A DNA stretch of 64,000 nucleotides, from contig JAMFTG010000742.1 of assembly GCA_023974075.1 (NCBI GenBank), positions 59,283 to 123,282 of the forward strand. Direction: 5' to 3'. The position numbers and the translations under genes were made by a program. The first letter of the stretch is position 1; each line of letters starts with the position of its first letter. Source of the stretch: Chaenocephalus aceratus (taxonomy: Eukaryota; Chordata; Actinopteri; Perciformes; Channichthyidae). The notes under the pieces are model-generated. The model saw only the letters and a program-made list of their open reading frames with translations, did not search any database and was not told the origin of the DNA. Positions 61,681 through 64,000 of the stretch are shown here, piece after piece.

Positions 61681-61860
61681 AGTTGTTGTTGTTATTATTT
61701 ATAAAGTTATGAAAAGTCGGAAATCTGGCTTAAAATAATTGAAAAGTAAATCAATCCACTAATTCTCCACTTATCTCTTCTGCGGGACGTCGGGGGCGTG
61801 TCTGTTTGAGCTTCTGAGCGAAGCCCCGCACGAGAACACGACGTATCGCTGAGGTGTTCT
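61681..61860 (+). repeat. Dispersed direct repeat, copy 1
   Basis: It shares AGTTGTTGTT, GAAATCTGGCTTAAAATA, AGCGAAGCCCCGCACGAGAA and ACGTATCG with 63521-63694 in the same order. Family unknown. Confidence 0.8.
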
Positions 61861-63520
61861 TCTAATTTAAATACATGCAAACAATATGTTACCCTGCACA
61901 GCTCTCCACTCTGAACATAGTATTTACCATGTTCCATTATATCTCACATACATATATTTGTGTGTATATCGTCCTTGTTTTTAAGTCTTAAATATCTTTT
62001 ATAATAGTTGGTGTCTTTGTGTACACCGTATATCCCAAAGCATGTGTGGACCTGCTCGATGGAACCGGTTCTAATCCGACGGCGGTCGTAAAAACGTTTA
62101 AAGACGTATTTTCCCGGAGGCTTTCTGACCCGCTGAGCTCACGTTGCTGCTGCTGCAGATTTCCCCCCCCCGTTCCAAATCCTGCCGAGCAACATGCCGG
62201 GCGCTCTGACATTCCCAGTCGGGTGTCGGGTTCGCGCTCACCGCCGAGCTTTCCACTCTGCCTGTGTCAGGAACACGGCGTGTGTCCCGTACAGTGCAGA
62301 GTACAGTAGGGTGCTGTGGAGGAGCGAGAGGCCGCGGGGAGGAAGCCGGAGACACGCTGGAGCTTTTTCATGGTTCCCGTCTCAATCTCAATCTTTATTG
62401 ATTTAAAACCACCTCAGTTAAAGCTCCTCCCACCTCATGCTTCTCTGGTTCTGACCCGTCCCCTTGTGTTCTGAAGGTTCTGCATGTGGAGTAAAGCTCT
62501 AACTCAGAGAAGACCTGGTGCTGCCCCAGAACGCCTCGTGGACATTTCTCTTCTTCCATAGTTTGCTTCTTGGGTTCTGTGACGTGTGAGCTCCCAGATC
62601 CACAACACATGGACCAATCCGGAGCCCCTCTCACACCAGGACCCCTCGGCCAACTAGCAGGGAGTCCCCTTGACTTGCTTAGAGCTCCCTGGCTGGTAGT
62701 AGACGAGTTGGGATGGCGGAGGAACGCTCTCCGCAGATTCTCACAGCGTCATAAACCGTTTTTCTTTCTCAATATCAAGCCACACTTATTGATTTACTTC
62801 GGCTGTGAGTGTGTGTGTGCTCGGGATGAGTTTCGCTTGTTCTCGCTGTATCGCCGACCCGGAAACCTGTCCGCTCCTCGCAGCAACGAGCCTCGCAACG
62901 TCCCGACCAATCAGAGCTCACAGGGAGGGGGGGAGGAGCTCCAACAAGCCGTGTAGGACAGAGAGTGACGTACAGACTGGAACATTGAACAATTTAAATA
63001 TATTCTAGTCGACCTCAACGATGGAGTTATGATCATAGAAATGGCCATGAGACCCTTAAAACACAATAGGAGTAAAATAATACAAAATAATTAAACTAGA
63101 TGAAAAGCACAATAACTAGAAATATACAAATCTCAACATGTTATGTTCAACTCGTGTTAAAAGCCAGAGCTGAGATACAACACGTTGAATAGACTGAGCC
63201 GTTCCTTTAGTCAGAAACACCTAAAGTCTGATTTGCAGGCCTGGGACGTTCTTCATGCAACCGTCAGAAAGGTCCGGAGCTTATATGAAAACATTTCAGA
63301 AAATTAGGTAAAGAAATGTCACAACAACAATTATGAAATATGTCTGGAATTTGTGTTAAAAAAAAATATTCGACAATTGAAATAAAAGTCTTCCAAAATA
63401 ACGTGAAAAACGACAGATAATTTACGCTAAAGAGAAATTATGAAAGTTATAAAATGCAGAGAAAAGGCTTGGGAAAGAAGGCTTAGACATGTAAAGTAAC
63501 TTGACAACAATCACAAGTTT

Positions 63521-63694
63521 AGTTGTTGTTATTATTATTTACAAAGTTATGAAAAAGTCACGGAAATCTGGCTTAAAATACTGAAAGAAACTAATTCTCC
63601 ACTCGGTGGTTATCTCGTGTCTTTTTCCTCCGCTGCAGTCTGAGTTTCTGAGCGAAGCCCCGCACGAGAATGTGACGTATCGATTAGGTGTTCT
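63521..63694 (+). repeat. Dispersed direct repeat, copy 2
   Basis: It is the partner of 61681-61860, about 80 percent alike by eye with several short indels. The intervening 1.66 kb shows no coding or transposon core. Confidence 0.8.
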
Positions 63695-64000
63695 TTGACG
63701 TAGATCTCTGACAGCGAGAGTGTGTGAGCAGGATTACAGATTAGAGGCAGAGGCCATCTGTCAGTCCAGCCCATGGATGTATAATAAGAACTGGAGGCCT
63801 CGTTCCTTCCATGCTCGTTGGCGCATGGAGACAAAACGGCCCCGAGAGCGAAACGTCACGAGAGTATTCGTATAATCCGTTCTTATTGTGCGTCCGTGGG
63901 TAAAGGTAAAACGCATGTAGTGCTGCCCACGTCACATGGCGGCGCGGGCCCGTGGGTTGGATCCGCGTTCATAATGCCGACTCTCAGAATAACGTCGTTA

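Larger units (their letters stand above)
55846..64000 (+). other. Putative dyrk2 intron 1 / non-coding flank
   Basis: No kinase exon is seen. It contains an (AT)n tract at 56017-56063, a hAT element at 59606-60057, a LINE fragment at 60183-60560 and the direct repeat pair 61681-61860 / 63521-63694. The stretches 56064-59600 and 61861-63500 hold nothing I can name. Confidence 0.45.

Overview
The window is vertebrate nuclear DNA, most probably from a spiny-rayed teleost fish. It has split genes with GT-AG introns, many CA/GT microsatellites, several hAT-type miniature transposons with 8-bp target duplications, and LINE and Ty3/gypsy remnants. It also holds a pyrin-domain/B30.2 gene of the kind expanded in fish innate immunity. 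More than half of the 64 kb is tandem repeat or transposon debris. Most long open frames are artefacts of arrays whose unit length is a multiple of three.

Three gene bodies can be supported. (1) Bases 1832-22632, minus strand: a complete tetraspanin-8-like gene of eight coding exons. Its introns hold almost every kind of repeat in the window, including a 72-bp satellite, a 57-bp satellite, a 116-bp perfect palindrome and long CA tracts. All splice sites, the start and the stop are present, but several exons carry one- or two-base frame discrepancies. (2) Bases 38448-41301, plus strand: a two-exon gene coding for a pyrin domain, a coiled coil and a PRY-SPRY (B30.2) domain, without RING or B-box, and with one apparent 2-base frame break. 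A decayed second pyrin exon lies at 47974-48205. (3) Bases 55806-55845, plus strand: a short first coding exon that resembles the start of dyrk2; the rest of that gene would lie beyond the window. In human, TSPAN8 and DYRK2 are both on chromosome 12q15-q21, which fits a conserved linkage.

Layout: 0-1.2 kb, gypsy pol remnant; 1.2-22.6 kb, the tetraspanin gene; 23.1-34.6 kb, one 11.5-kb array of about 200 copies of a 57-bp satellite, starting about 450 bp upstream of the tetraspanin start codon; 35-38.4 kb, presumed promoter side of the pyrin/B30.2 gene, with an interferon-response-like motif and a second 72-bp satellite array; 38.4-42 kb, the pyrin/B30.2 gene; 42-48 kb, nested transposons and a LINE fragment; 48.4-54.1 kb, a 27-bp GC-rich minisatellite running into a 3.9-kb TCC-rich pyrimidine tract; 54.1-64 kb, AT-rich DNA with the putative dyrk2 first exon and its intron.

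The most striking signals are these: a single satellite family at four sites in and next to one gene, with one array touching a splice donor; a coding exon held between complementary (UG)n and (CA)n tracts; a hAT miniature element that grew three different internal minisatellites; and the unusual pyrin-coiled-coil-B30.2 architecture. Single-base indels recur in coding exons and in the middle of the large array, so consensus errors in the assembly must be considered before any gene is called broken.
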